From: Okapia johnstoni
Lineage: Eukaryota; Chordata; Mammalia; Artiodactyla; Giraffidae
Assembly: GCA_024291935.2 (NCBI GenBank)
Contig: CM044308.1
Span: 116,338,501 to 116,402,500 of the forward strand
DNA length: 64,000 bases
Reading direction: 5' to 3'
A program made the translations under genes and the position numbers. Shown here piece by piece: positions 1-10,907 of the stretch. The notes under the pieces are model-generated. The model made no database searches, was not told where the DNA came from, and saw nothing but the letters and a program-made list of their open reading frames with translations. Every line of letters begins with the position of its first letter. Position 1 is the stretch's first letter.

Positions 1-290
1 GCTAAACAAAGTCATTTAATTATAAACCTTAATAAAAGTCTTAATGTTGCATAAACAGATAATCAGCAAAGACCTACTGTATTTGTATGTACAAGGAACT
101 CTGTTCAATATTCTGTAATAACCTAAATGGGAAAAGAATTTGAAAAAGAACAGATACATGTATAAGGGAGTCACTTTGCTGTACACCTGAAACTAACACA
201 ATATTGTCGATCAATTATACTCAAATATAGAATAAAAATTTAAAAATAAAATCATTAAAATAAATTAATAAAAGAAAAAGAGCAGAGAGA
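1..290 (+). mobile_element. L1 3' end
   Basis: Typical ruminant L1 3' UTR wording: 'acctactgta', 'cactttgctgtacacctgaa', 'actaacacaatattgt', then an A-rich tail. The element is cut by the window edge. Confidence 0.75.
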
Positions 291-1163
291 GATACGTATG
301 CCTGCCATCCTATGCTTTCTCCATAATATTTCAGTGCAACTAGTATTCTTTAGATCCAGTTTCTTCGTATTTCTTAGACATGAGGGCTGCCTCAAACATA
401 GGTCCACATTTTCTGCTGACCTGACAGAAAAGATTCTCCTTCTCTGTCCCAAAGGGAGAATCAGTTCTACTCATGCCCAAGAACACAGTCCCAGGCCTAG
501 TATCTTCTGGTAATACAAGCCCTGCCAAGAAGAGTCTTCTTGTAGCTTCCGCATCTAGAGTCCTCTCACCTTTCCTCCCGACCTTAACACCCTCTGCATC
601 AGGCCCTACCACTGGTGAACCCTTCTGGTTCACTCACCATATGTACCCTCTCACCCCCAAAGTGCTTAAGGAGGATGCCTTCTCATCCTGCTGGGCAACC
701 TGGAACCCACGGAAGCTGGAACTGAGACACCATATAGAGAAAGGACCCAGAGCTTGTGGGTGAGCATGACCTCCTGGCCGTGGCAGTCCAACTCTGTAAC
801 TATGGAGAACTTTCTTCAGTTCAAAACCACTGCCTTTAGGTGGTGGAACACAGTCCTTAAATATACTGGAACTAAAGCTTACCATATCCCTCAAGGCCTA
901 AAAATCCTTGACCTCACCTGGAACCTTGGATCTAGTTTTACAGGTGAGTCATTTTTGAAATCTTCCACACTTCAGACTTTGGGGAAAATTCTTTCTGACC
1001 TGGATTGGGGATTTAGCCTGAGTTGTTAGCCATTTTTAACGGGCAATGGGATGGCGTTCACATCTCCTTAGTTATGCCAGAATGCAGGTTGGTGGCAACT
1101 GCACAGATAGGTGGGACAGAAGTGACAGGAACTAACTCTTGAGAAATAAACACCAAGGTGCCA
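291..1163. other. No gene recognised
   Basis: No family match, RNA gene or clear repeat was recognised here. Open frames are short and overlap on both strands without codon bias. Confidence 0.4.
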
Positions 1164-1203
1164 AACACACACACGTACACACACACACACACACACACAC
1201 CAC
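1164..1203. repeat. (CA)n microsatellite
   Basis: Interrupted CA dinucleotide run with one CGTA break. Confidence 0.95.
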
Positions 1204-1977
1204 AGACCACAAACATATGGTGCATTCTTTGGACTTCTCCTTTAGCACTTTGCGTTTAGTTTAAAAGGGCGTAGTTCTTCTTCTCCCCACTCCCTTTTAG
1301 ATTATAAACTCTGGAAGAGCACTAAGGGCTTGGTTTCTCTTTCTGGATTTAGAAGACAGTTCACCAGAGACTGCCAGCCACACTTTTACCCACAGAACCG
1401 TAACTCCTCTTATGCCTGACCTGTCCCTTGCCCTTCCTCCCTCCCTGTGATATGATGCTGCTAAGACCCCAGCTTCCTCTCCCTAGGCCCATGCTGGGGA
1501 AGACGTCCAGCCCTGACCTCAAGTTCCCAAGTGTCCGGATCCCAAGTTCTTAACGATCTGTAGGTTTTTGGTAGATGTTGCTACCGAGATAGGAGTCAGG
1601 GAGCCAAGACTCAGAGGCGAGGGAACAGCGGGCCAGGGTGTGCCCGGGAGCGGGCTGGGTGGGGTCGTGCTGTTTTTGGCAGTAATGAGAGTGACAGGGA
1701 GCCCGTGAACTAGACCAAGTACCTGTCCGAGGTCTGTTAGGCCGGGGTTGGGGTGGGGTGGGGCACAGCAGGAAGTGAGCTGCTGGCCAGCGAGGGAAGT
1801 TTCACGTGCTGCTCCCCATCACTCGAATTACTGCCAAAATCACATCCCCTCACCCCACCCTTATCCCACCATGGTGGTGGTAAAAATGTCTTTCTCTAAA
1901 AGAAAGGCGCCAAAAAGGGTTGGGGACTGCTGGATTAGACTTAGGATAAGAAGCTGAGGTTCAAATATGTGGCAATA
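1204..1977. other. Unassigned single-copy-like sequence
   Basis: GC content rises toward the CpG-rich promoter. No gene or repeat was recognised. Confidence 0.4.
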
Positions 1978-2260
1978 GTGAAAGTGAAAGTCGCTCAGTC
2001 ATATCCGTCTCTTTGCCACCCCATGGACAAACAATCCATGGAATTTTCTAGGCCAGAATACTGGAGTGGGAAGCCTACCCCTTCTCCAGGGAATCTTCCC
2101 AACCCAGGGATCGATCCCAGGTCTCCACAAGGGAAGCCCAAGAATACTGGAGTGGGTAGCCTATCCCTCGGCCAGCGTATCTTCCCGACGCAGGAATCGA
2201 ACCGGGGTCTCCCTGCATTGCAGGCAGATTCTTTACCTACTGAGCCACCAGGGAAGCCCG
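1978..2260 (-). mobile_element. Bov-tA2-type SINE, dimeric
   Basis: Reads 'gtgaaagtcgctcagtc' at its left and 'ccaccagggaagccc' at its right, with a second partial unit joined at 'gggaagcccaagaatactgg'. It adjoins the CpG-rich promoter. Confidence 0.9.
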
Positions 2261-2316
2261 TTTGGCAATTGCGGGGGCGGGGGTGGGGTGGGGTGGGGTG
2301 GTGGGGACAAACTTAC

Positions 2317-2400
2317 CCAGGTGCGCTGCTCAGAAGTTTGCAGGATCCTCGTTGTCCCCAGTTTGGAAGGCGAGCTGGTAAAACTAGACGAGCTGGCACA
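2317..2400 (-). other. Candidate minus-strand first exon
   Basis: On the minus strand the sequence runs from the duplicated CCAAT region to a near-perfect donor, CACCTGG|GTAAGTTTG (exon end 2317). The transcript would leave the window to the left. The start is approximate. Confidence 0.35.
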
Positions 2401-2463
2401 TCCAGCCAATGGTTTGGAAGGCGAGCTGGTAAACGCTAGACGAGCTGGCACATCCAGCCAATG
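2361..2463. repeat. 51/52-bp tandem duplication holding a CCAAT box
   Basis: Unit 1 is 2361-2411 and unit 2 is 2412-2463. They are identical apart from a small change, AAAACT versus AAACGCT. Each unit ends with CCAGCCAATG, so the CCAAT box is doubled within the CpG-rich promoter. Confidence 0.95.
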
Positions 2464-2779
2464 GTGAGGCCGCCTCCGCCCCCCGAAACTTTGCGAGCGA
2501 AGCGCCTGGTCTTTAAACACATGAGTGTCTGAGTGGTGGCGGGAGATTTCTCCTTCTGTACCTGCTTATCTGTACTTTCTAAGATATTCTGCACGGGAGG
2601 GCTAAAAGAAGGAAGCTCACTTAAAGAAAACAAAGAAAGAACGAAACGGGCGAGGTCCGCTTTCTGGGCCGGATCGCGGTTTTCCGGGCTCGGCAAACCC
2701 ATCCGCCAGCGGCCCTTCCCGCCCTTTAGCGCGGCAGCCAATCAGCTTGTCAGGCAGTGTCCCCCACGCGCCGGGACCC

Positions 2780-2932
2780 ACCCTGAGCCTTTGCTCGACT
2801 GTCTTTTATTTGGCTCATGACAGCCGAAGAGGTGTCCGGTTTGCTACTCGAGACTCTCTCCAGCTCTACTCGCCTCGCTCCGGCCGCACCGCCGTCCCCT
2901 GGACTTAAAGCCCAGTAGCCGCTGGGGACCGG
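2780..2932 (+). other. Candidate plus-strand first exon
   Basis: CpG-rich sequence downstream of a CCAAT box (2739) ends in donor ACCGG|GTAAGAG (exon end 2932). The left edge is approximate. There is no long open frame, so it is probably 5' UTR or part of a non-coding transcript. Confidence 0.4.
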
Positions 2933-3203
2933 GTAAGAGCCGTCTGTGCACCTAAACAGGGGCGGCGCGGAGATCCGGAGGCAGATTCGGACTCACTCCC
3001 GGAGGAGTACCTCGGGGCTATCTGGGATGTTCGGTCCGGAGCCGGCTCCACAGGCTTCTCTCAAAGGTGTACGATTTTCTTGACCCTTTTCTTAGGCCCG
3101 CTTTTTTATGGTAATTATGGTAATAGACGTTTGTGCCGCTCAACTGGTCTAAGTCCTGTGATCGGAACCCGCAGACTTTGAAACTCTCGGAAGCCGCGTT
3201 TTA

Positions 3204-4591
3204 TTTATTTATTTTTTACGTTTACTTGATTTTTGTTTATTCAATTCTCATAAAATGAGCAAGTAGAATAAAAGGATAACAGTACAAATATAGAAATCAC
3301 CTTCAAGAAAATAGTTATTTATGGAAGCACATCCTCCTATGCATGTGAGTTTGAGATAAGAGAAAGCAATTGCTTTTTAAAACAGAAAGACTAGCATTCC
3401 TTCTCTGTGCACTCTTTTTGTCTCAGAATCTGTTCTCTTCAAAGAGGCAAGAGATTTTCTTCAGGATTCTATTGTTTTAGAATAATGATCTTGACAAAGT
3501 AATGAAACTGATATGTGAAACATGTCAAATGTTCATTATGGATAGTACCTCCAGGGATTATCTCTTTCTCTGTTTCTTAAACACCCTAGACATAGATGAC
3601 AGAAACAGACACTTACCAATGAGAGCAGGAGTTACCTTTGCAAATTTTTTGTGAACATATTGTGCTTTAATAGTTGAAAATTCTTAGCTATATTTGATTT
3701 ACAATATATATATATATTTTAGCCTTCCATGCTGGTCCAATTTATTTATTTATTTATTTTAATAAATTTATTTATTTTAGTTGGGGGCTAATTACTTTAC
3801 ATTATTGTAGTGGTTTTTGCCATACATGTACATGAATCAGCCATGGGTTTACATGTGTTCCCCATCCTGAACCCCCCTCCCACCTCCCTCCCCATCCCAT
3901 CCCTCTGGGTCATCCCATTGCCCCAGCCCTGAGCATTTGTCTCATGCATCGAACCTGGAATGGTGTTCTGTTTCACATATGATAATATACATGCTATACA
4001 AAAGTCTACAAGAAATAAATGCTGGAGAGGGTGTGGAGAAAAGAGAACCCTCTTACACTGTTGGTGGGAATGCAAACTAGTACAGCCACTAAGGAGAACA
4101 GTGTGGAGATTCCTTAAAAAACTGGGAATAGAACTGCCATATGACCCAGCAATCTCACTGCTGGGCATACACACTGAGGAAACCAGAATTGAAAGAGACA
4201 CGTGTACCCCAATGTTCATTGCAGCACTGTTTATAATAGCCAGGACATGGAAGCAACCTAGATGTCCGTCAGCAGACGAATAGATAAGGAAGCTCTGGTA
4301 CATGTACACAATGGAATATTACTCAGCCATTAAAAAGAATACATTTGAATCAGTTCTAATGAGATGGATGAAACTAGAGCCCATTATACAGAGTGAAGTA
4401 AGCCAGAAAGAAAAACACCAATACAGTATACTAATGCATATATATGGAATTTGAAAGATGGTAACGATAACCCTATGTGCGAGACAGAATAGGAGACACA
4501 GATGCATAGAACAGTCTTATGGACTCTGAGGGAGAAGGTGAGGGTGGGACGTTCTGAGAGAATAGCATTGAAACATGTATATTATCATATG
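3204..4591 (-). mobile_element. L1 insertion with 15-bp target duplications, 5' inversion and 3' transduction
   Basis: The 15-mer GGAAGCCGCGTTTTA flanks the insert exactly, at 3189-3203 and 4592-4606. The empty site would read TTTTAAAA, the canonical L1 endonuclease target. 3736-3958 is the L1 3' end in minus orientation with an A/T-rich tail. 3959-4591 is L1 ORF2/3' sequence in plus orientation, the pattern left by twin priming. 3204-3735 lies between the L1 tail and a terminal T-rich tract and is non-L1. On the minus strand it ends with AATAAA about 25 nt before the tract, as expected for a transduced 3' flank. Confidence 0.8.
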
Positions 4592-4672
4592 GGAAGCCGC
4601 GTTTTAAAACCGGGAGGGGGTGAGGGGATAAAGGAGGAGAGGGGAGGGAAGAAGGGAGGGAGGGAGGGATGC

Positions 4673-4812
4673 CTAAGGAACCCAGAGTTAGTGGCGTCTT
4701 CTACCATCAGCTGCAGACTGAACCTCCGGAGGATTCCAACCCCAACCTTCAAGCCAGTTGAAAATGAATGGGACAACATATCCCCTGTCCAGATTCCGGG
4801 CTCTCAGGATCT
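4673..4812 (+). other. Candidate second exon with strong donor
   Basis: A short non-repeat segment ends in AGGATCT|GTAAGTATGG, a near-consensus donor. It lies downstream of the plus-strand candidate first exon, with the L1 insertion in the intervening intron. No good acceptor is visible: the upstream sequence (4610-4672) is a purine-rich GGGA tract. It could equally be an unused site. Confidence 0.2.
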
Positions 4813-5279
4813 GTAAGTATGGTTATGTTATGCAACTGAGTTTTGGGATAATTTGTTATGCACCTTAGTAACTAACAATAGTATGTGTGTTCTTCTCAGG
4901 CTTCTTTTCCTAGTTTTCTGAGGACTTCCCAACGTTTGCTATTTTCAGACTTTTTTTTTTTTTATTTTTGATGCAAATATCTGTAGATCAGTTTGGAGAC
5001 AATGACATCTTTATGAGATTACAATTTCTGTAATCTGTAATCTATAATCTCCAACTTCCTTTTCCTATGCTTTTTAAGGTGCTTCCCAGTCCAAGCAGGG
5101 GAAGATGTCCAGCTCTGACCTAATACATGATATATCCTATACTTAATTACATTTTCTTCAATGTCTCACAATAAAGTTATATGCAATTTTACTGAAGGAT
5201 CTCGCACCTTTTGTCAGATAGTCCCATGTCCTTAATTTTTGAGGCATTTTTAGATAGTATCTTTAAAAAATAATTTTGA

Positions 5280-5582
5280 GGGACATCCCTGGTGGCACAG
5301 TGGCTAAGAATCCGTCTGCTAGTGCAGGGGACGATCCTTGGTCCGGGAAGATCCCACATGCCACAGAGCAACTAAGCCTTTGGGCCACAACAGCGGAGCC
5401 TGCGCTGTAGTCAGGGAGTTGCAGTTACTGAGCCAGCTTGCCTAGAGCCCCGTGCTCTGCAACTAGAGAATCCACCGCAATGAAAAGACTGGCATCCAAT
5501 GAAGAGTAGCCCCCTACTTGCCTCAACTAGAGAAAAACCTGTGTGCAACAGCAAAGACCTAGCACAGTCAAAAATAAATTGA
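5280..5582 (+). mobile_element. CHR-1-type SINE
   Basis: tRNA-Glu-derived head 'catccctggtggcacagtgg', body 'ccacagagcaactaagcc', tail 'caaaaataaatt'. Confidence 0.8.
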
Positions 5583-5708
5583 AAATTTTTTCTATTTGTC
5601 TGATAATATACGTACAATTACTTTGCATGCATGGATTCTGCAACCAGCAAATTGACACACTTCCTTATTATTCTAATGATTTTTCTGCACTTTTTAAAAA
5701 CATAGTCA

Positions 5709-6022
5709 GGCTTCCCTGATGGCTCAGTGGTAAAGAATCCACCTTGCAATGCAATGGACACAGGTTCAACCCCTGGTCTGAGATCCTGCATGCCTCGAAG
5801 CAGCTAAGCCCATGCACCACAACTACTGAGCCTGTATTCCAGAGCCTGCGAGCCACAACTACTGAAGCTTGTGGATTCTGGAGCCCGTGCTCCACAACAA
5901 GAGAAGCCACCGCAACAAGCAGCCCTTGCACTGCAATGAGAGAGTAGCCCCTGCTCACCGCAACTAGAGAAAGTCCATGCAGCAACAAAGACCCAGTACA
6001 GCCAAAAATAAATAAATAAAAT
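5709..6022 (+). mobile_element. CHR-1-type SINE, near full length
   Basis: Head 'ttccctgatggctcagtgg', repeated 'ccacaactactgagcc' body and tail 'agccaaaaataaataaata'. Confidence 0.85.
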
Positions 6023-6034
6023 ATAGTCGATCAG

Positions 6035-6170
6035 GGAATTCCCTGGAGATCCAGTGGTTAGGACTCAGTGGTTTCACTTATTGCGAAGGCCCAGGTTCAA
6101 TCTGTAGTTGGGAAATTAAGACCCCGCAAGCCAAGCAACTCGGCTAAAACACCAAAAGAACCCAGAAAAC
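6035..6170 (+). mobile_element. CHR-2-type SINE
   Basis: Begins 'ggaattccctggagatcc', then 'agtggttaggactc' and 'aagaccccgcaagcc', with a degraded A-rich tail. Confidence 0.8.
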
Positions 6171-6199
6171 AATAGTCAATCATATCACCTTCTTTTCAG

Positions 6200-6780
6200 T
6201 ACCTATTTTCTATTTTTCCTGCTCAACTGAATTAGCTAAAACCTCTTCGGAAGCAGTGAATAAGTGTTGATAGTAGGCAGTCTTACTGTGTTCACTATCT
6301 TGAGGGAATATCTCAGTAGTTTCTCAGCATGAAAACTATTTGCTGTGTGTTTTCTCATAAACTCCCTTTGTCACTTCCCAAAAGTTTGGTCATAGTTCTA
6401 ATTTGCTAAGAGGCTTTATCACGAATGAATATCCAAATTTATTAGAAGCCTTCTCATCTATTCAGCTGATCATATGATTTTTCTCATTTGATCTTCTAAT
6501 CTGTTGAGTTACAAACTGATTGATTTTCTAATGCTAAAATGAACATTAAATTCCTCATATAGATACAGTGTGTCAGTTATATCTCAGTAAAATTAGAAGA
6601 AAAAAATAAATGAATTCCTGATTCAAATCACCTTGGCCATGATGTATTATCATTTTTAGATATTGTTGGATTTGGTTTGCTAAAATTTTATTTAGAAATT
6701 TTTTCATCTAGATATTGAGTCATGATGATCTGCAATTTTCCTCTCATATTTTACTTGTCCAATTGATTATCAGGTTATGC
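6200..6780 (-). mobile_element. Old L1 fragment (ORF2 region)
   Basis: Complement of L1 ORF2 is recognisable around 6420-6540 ('gctgatcatatgattttt', 'ttgattttctaatgctaaa'). Strongly diverged; edges approximate. Confidence 0.5.
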
Positions 6781-7170
6781 TCGCCAGTGTTCATAGCAGC
6801 AGTATTTATAATAGCCAAGAGGTAGAAGCAACCTAAATATCCATCGACAGATGGATGGATAAAGAAGATGTGGCATATATATGTACACATATGAATACTA
6901 CTCACTCATTTTTTAAAAGGGATGAAATAATGCCATTTGCAGCAACATGGATGGACCTAGAGATTATCATATTAAGTGAAGTAAGTCAGACAAAGACAAA
7001 TATATGATATCACTTATATGTGGAATCTAAAAAGTTAATACATGTAAACTTGTCTGCAAAACAGAAACAGGCTCATAGACATCGAAAGCAATGTTACAGT
7101 TTCCAAAGAGGAAATGGGTAGGAGAGGGATAAATTAGGAGTTGGAGATTAATTACACACTTCTATATATA

Positions 7171-7490
7171 AAGGGGCTTCTCTGATAGCTCAGTTGGTAA
7201 AGAATCTGCCTGCAATGCAGGAGACCCCGGTTCAATTCCTGGGTTGGCAAGATCCGCTGGAGAAGGGATAGGCTACCCACTCCAGTATTCTTGGGCTTCC
7301 CTTGTGGCTCAGCTGGTAAAGAATCTGCCCTCAACGCGGGAGACTTGGATTTAATCCCCGGGTTGGGAAGATCCCCTGGAGAAGGGAAAGGCTACCCTCT
7401 CCAGTATTCTGGCCTAGAGAGTTCCATGGACTGTATAGTCCATGGGGTCGCAAAGAGTGGGACACGACTGAGCAAATTTCACTTTCACTT
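7171..7490 (+). mobile_element. Bov-tA2-type SINE dimer
   Basis: Two tRNA-like heads ('ggcttctctgatagctcag' and 'ggcttcccttgtggctcag') and one BovB-type tail ending in 'cactttcactt'. Inserted in the L1. Confidence 0.9.
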
Positions 7491-7604
7491 TCTAGATCTA
7501 AAATAGATAAACAACCTGGACCTACTGTACAAGCACAAGAAACTATATTCAATATATATAATAGAAAAGAATATGAAAAAGTATATATATATATAGACAT
7601 ATAT

Positions 7605-7805
7605 AAATATACATCTTCAGTATTCTTGCCTGGAGAATCCCCATGGACAGAGGAGCCTAGAGAGCTACAGTCCATGGGGTTGCAAAGAGTCCAAAGAGGA
7701 AATGGGTAGGAGAGGGATAAATTAGGAGTTGGGGATTAATTTCACATTCCTATATATAAAATAGATAAACAACACGACCGAGTGACTAAGCACAGCACAG
7801 CATAA
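7605..7805. repeat. SINE split by a 70-90-bp copy of nearby L1 sequence
   Basis: A SINE tail fragment (7611-7689, ending 'gcaaagagt') resumes at about 7772 ('cacgaccgagtgac'). Between them is a near-copy of 7103-7171, beginning 'ccaaagaggaaatgggtagg'. Confidence 0.75.
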
Positions 7806-7900
7806 ATAAACATGTATAACTGAGTCAATTTGCTGTACAGAAGAAACTAGGACAACATTGTAAACCAACTATACTTCAATTAAAACAAGAAAAGCGTAAA

Positions 7901-8404
7901 CCCAGGAAATTTCTAGAAGAAATATGCAAAATAAAGTGATCTAAAAACAAGAGTATGCTAGCATCATAAAGTTATTTAGGCTTTCCTCTTCTGTTCTTGT
8001 GGGTAGTTTGTGTAATATTGAAACTCTCTTTTCTTTAAACTTGTTTTTGAGAACTTGCTGTGATAAAGTTATTAAGCTTTTCTGGATTTTTCCAGTGTGT
8101 GCATATGTGCATGCTAAGTTGCTTCAGTTGTGTCTAACTCTTTGCAACGCCATGAACTGGGGAACTAGAGAACCATTCCAGATCAAAGGAGAGTAAGAAA
8201 CATAAATATAATGTGTGTTCCTACATTGAATCCCAGACCAGATTATTTTTTCTTTTGCCGTAAAAGGCATTTATGGAAAAATTGATAAAATTCAAATAAG
8301 GTCTATAGATTAGGTCATAGTAGTGTATCAGTTTTAATTTACTGGTTTTGATTATTGTACTGTGAATGTCCTTATTCTTAAGAAATACCTACTAAAGTAC
8401 AGTG
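7901..8404. other. Mostly unassigned; one SINE scrap
   Basis: 8107-8165 is a minus-strand SINE tail fragment ('gttgcttcagttgtgtctaa'). The remainder is AT-rich with nothing recognised. Confidence 0.5.
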
Positions 8405-8611
8405 AAAAATGAAAGTGTTAGTCGCTCAGTGTCTGACTTTGTGACCCCCATGGACTGTAGCCCGCCAGGCTCCTCTGTCCATGGAATTCTTCAGGCAAGA
8501 ATACTGGAATGGGTTGCCATTCCCTTCTCCGAGGGATCTTCCAGACCCAGTGATCGAACTCAGGTCTCCTGCTTTGCAGGTGGATTCTTTACCATTTGAG
8601 CCACAAGGGAA
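8405..8611 (-). mobile_element. Bov-tA SINE
   Basis: From 'gaaagtgttagtcgctcag' to 'gagccacaagggaag'. Confidence 0.9.
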
Positions 8612-9399
8612 GGAGTATTATGTCTGCAACTTACTCTCAAATATTTCAGGGGGGAAAAAATGGCAGTAGAAGGAGGATAAGGAGAAAAAGCCATCAGGAT
8701 AACCTGTGGTCAAAGGACTCTGGGCACAATGCTATCTAATATCTAATTTAAATCATTTTCCTCTCACTCTAAGCAAGTCTTTACTATGTATTGCTAAAAT
8801 CAGGGTCTGATATTTCATGTAACTTGGGAAACAGAGGAAGAGATCTTTTTCTTCTTGAGATACAGAGCAGCATGGAAGGGGCAGAGCTTGTAAGAGTTGT
8901 CGGGTCAATCAAGGAGGTAAGCAGCAGAGGTCTTAACATAGCAGTTCGGAGCAAAAAGTGAGAGGAGAGGACTAGAAGAGATCTGCGGAGCATGGAAGCA
9001 TTTCTGGCACTCTCAGAAATCTTAGTGCAAGGAAACTAGAAAAAACCAAATTTTCTGTATTTACACATAATGAGAGCTCAGACAATATCAGATGGGCCTT
9101 AAAAATTTCAGTGTCACTGATAACTAGAGAACTTACGGTCATTCAGATTGCAAATGGGTGGGGTTTTTCCTGCTAAAAAGAAAAGAAATTGAACAAAACA
9201 TTTTGAGCCTCCCTCCATTCCCCTTGTGTTGATTGTAGAAGAAAGAAAAAGCTTAAAAACAGGTGCTGTAGAATTTTTGGTTATATAGATTCTCCAGTGT
9301 ATAAAGGCAACTGTATCCTGGTCTTAAGAACTATGTGAAATACATTGTAAATGTGGTTGCTGCCATGAACTGCGGATAGATCAGAAGTATATTTGGGTA
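8612..9399. other. No gene recognised
   Basis: No coding frame, RNA or clear repeat was identified. Confidence 0.4.
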
Positions 9400-9840
9400 A
9401 GGCCATTTGCAGCAACATGGATGGACCTAGACAGTGTCATACTGAGTGAAGTAAACCAGACAGAGAAGGAGAAATATCATATGACATCCCTTATATGTGG
9501 ACTCTAAAAAAAATGATACAAATGAACTTACTTACAAAACAGAGACTCACAAACTTAGAAAACGAACTCATGGTTGCCGAGGGAAAGGGCTAGTTAAGGG
9601 CTTTGGGAAGGACATGTACACGCTGTTATATTTAAAATGGATAACCAACAAAGACCTGTTGTATAACACATGGAACTCTTCTCAATGTAATTGAATGGGA
9701 GTGGGGTTTGGGGGACAATGAATACATGTATATGTGTGGCTGAGTCCCTTTACTGTTCACCTGAAACTATCACAACATTGCTAATCAGCTATACCCCAAC
9801 ACAAAATGTTTTGGATGTTAAAAAAATAAAAATAAAATAA
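9400..9840 (+). mobile_element. L1 3' end
   Basis: From 'gcagcaacatggatggacct' to 'gtgtggctgagtccc', then 'cctgaaactatcacaacatt' and an A-rich tail. Confidence 0.8.
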
Positions 9841-9879
9841 CTATATTTGGGGAATGAGATCATGACAGTCTTGTGCATA

Positions 9880-9912
9880 GGAGAATAAAAGGAGAATAAA
9901 AGGAGAATAAAA
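9880..9912. repeat. 11-bp tandem repeat, three perfect copies
   Basis: GGAGAATAAAA repeated three times without a mismatch. Confidence 0.95.
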
Positions 9913-10577
9913 GGAAGTTGTAGGAAGGTAGGGTGTTGTGGACGTGGGGATGCACCACCCACATCCCCTTCAAAGGAGGCTTCCTGCCCAGACTTGGAAG
10001 AAGGCAGATGGCAGACCAGCCTCAATGTCAGCTCCTTCAGAGCCCACCTCAACTGCAATGAGCTGCCTTGCTTGGAGTCACAGACCACTCCCAGACTCAC
10101 AGCTTACAACTGACAAGTGGAAAAATGTTATGGACAATATCAAACCTCAGCCATTCAGCTCAGTGCAGGACAACTCTGTTGGGCACAATTCACTGCACAG
10201 CATCCTGCCAGAATGGCTGAGGTTCGTGGAGGGCTACATCTCAGTTCAACGTCTTTCTCTACCCGAGTCTACTTCTTCCTGTTCTTTTCAGGGGGGTTGC
10301 TCTGTTGTAAACATCTTGCACCTGATAGAGCAGCTCAGCATCTGCTTCCAGAGAACTTCAACCAGCAAGAAAGTATGAGAGGATACAGCAGACTCAGTTA
10401 CACGGTGCAACAGGCGTAAGCTGATATATGAATAAAGACACTGCATTACCTAGGATGAGTAGGAGGGACAAGGAGATGAGAGTAAGGTTGGCATGTGTTT
10501 GGATGTTGGTTCTGATGCTTTTACATAAACCTTAAATTAACAATGGCTTAAAGAATTTAGAAGTTTATTTCTTATAA
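9913..10577. other. Unassigned, possibly an ancient repeat
   Basis: A 146-codon open frame at 9938-10378 has no recognisable domain, and the part around 10320-10440 reads like a degraded interspersed repeat. Not called as a gene. Confidence 0.35.
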
Positions 10578-10779
10578 AAGTGAAAGTGTTAGTCACTCAG
10601 TCATGTCAGACCTTCTTTGTGACCTCACAGGCTTTTCTGAGAATGGGATTCTCCAGGCAAGGAGACTGGAGTGGGTTGACATTTCCTCCTTCAGGGGATC
10701 TTCCCTACCCAGGGATCGAACTGGGGTCTCCCACATTGCAGGCAGATTCTTTGCCACCTGAGCCACCAGGGAAGCCCAA
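10578..10779 (-). mobile_element. Bov-tA SINE
   Basis: From 'gtgaaagtgttagtcactc' to 'ccaccagggaagccc'. Confidence 0.9.
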
Positions 10780-10870
10780 CAGGAAGGAGGCAGAGCTGGG
10801 ATTTGAACCCAGGCAGCAGGCCCCTGAGCCCTCGTTCTTACCAATGTGATACACGGCCTCCTATTTCTCA
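10780..10870 (-). mobile_element. MIR SINE fragment
   Basis: Contains 'gagctgggatttgaaccca', the complement of the MIR tRNA-like region. Confidence 0.65.
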
Positions 10871-10907
10871 CAGAGAAGTAAAAAATGATGTGTTACTCCT
10901 CTGTTGT

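Larger units (their letters stand above)
2270..3060. promoter_or_regulatory. CpG-rich, apparently divergent promoter
   Basis: GC- and CpG-rich sequence stands out from the AT-rich surroundings. CCAAT boxes lie near 2405, 2456 and 2739. The first two sit inside the duplicated unit, and all three read CCAAT on the plus strand. Splice donors point outward on both sides: GTAAGAG at 2933 on the plus strand and GTAAGTT at 2316-2310 on the minus strand. No coding exon of a gene driven from here was found in the window. In primates SLFN5 lies on this side of SLFN11, so a link to that gene or to a non-coding RNA is possible but unproven. Confidence 0.6.
6781..7900 (+). mobile_element. L1 3' end, interrupted and rearranged
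   Basis: Starts with L1 3' wording ('tataatagccaagaggtaga', 'gcaacatggatggacctaga') and ends 'aaccaactatacttcaatt'. A Bov-tA dimer lies at 7171-7490 and a scrambled SINE/L1 block at 7605-7805. Confidence 0.8.

Noticed and set aside
1969..2467. Overlapping plus-strand frames near the CpG-rich promoter
   Set aside because: They run from a SINE into the tandem duplication; frame openness comes from low stop content in GC-rich repeats.
2624..2655. Interferon-response-like GAAA repeats in the CpG-rich promoter
   Set aside because: GAAA spacing is 9 and 8 bases, not the 6 needed for an ISRE.
9938..10378. 146-codon plus-strand frame
   Set aside because: No domain or signal recognised, a second frame overlaps, and the sequence looks like a decayed repeat.
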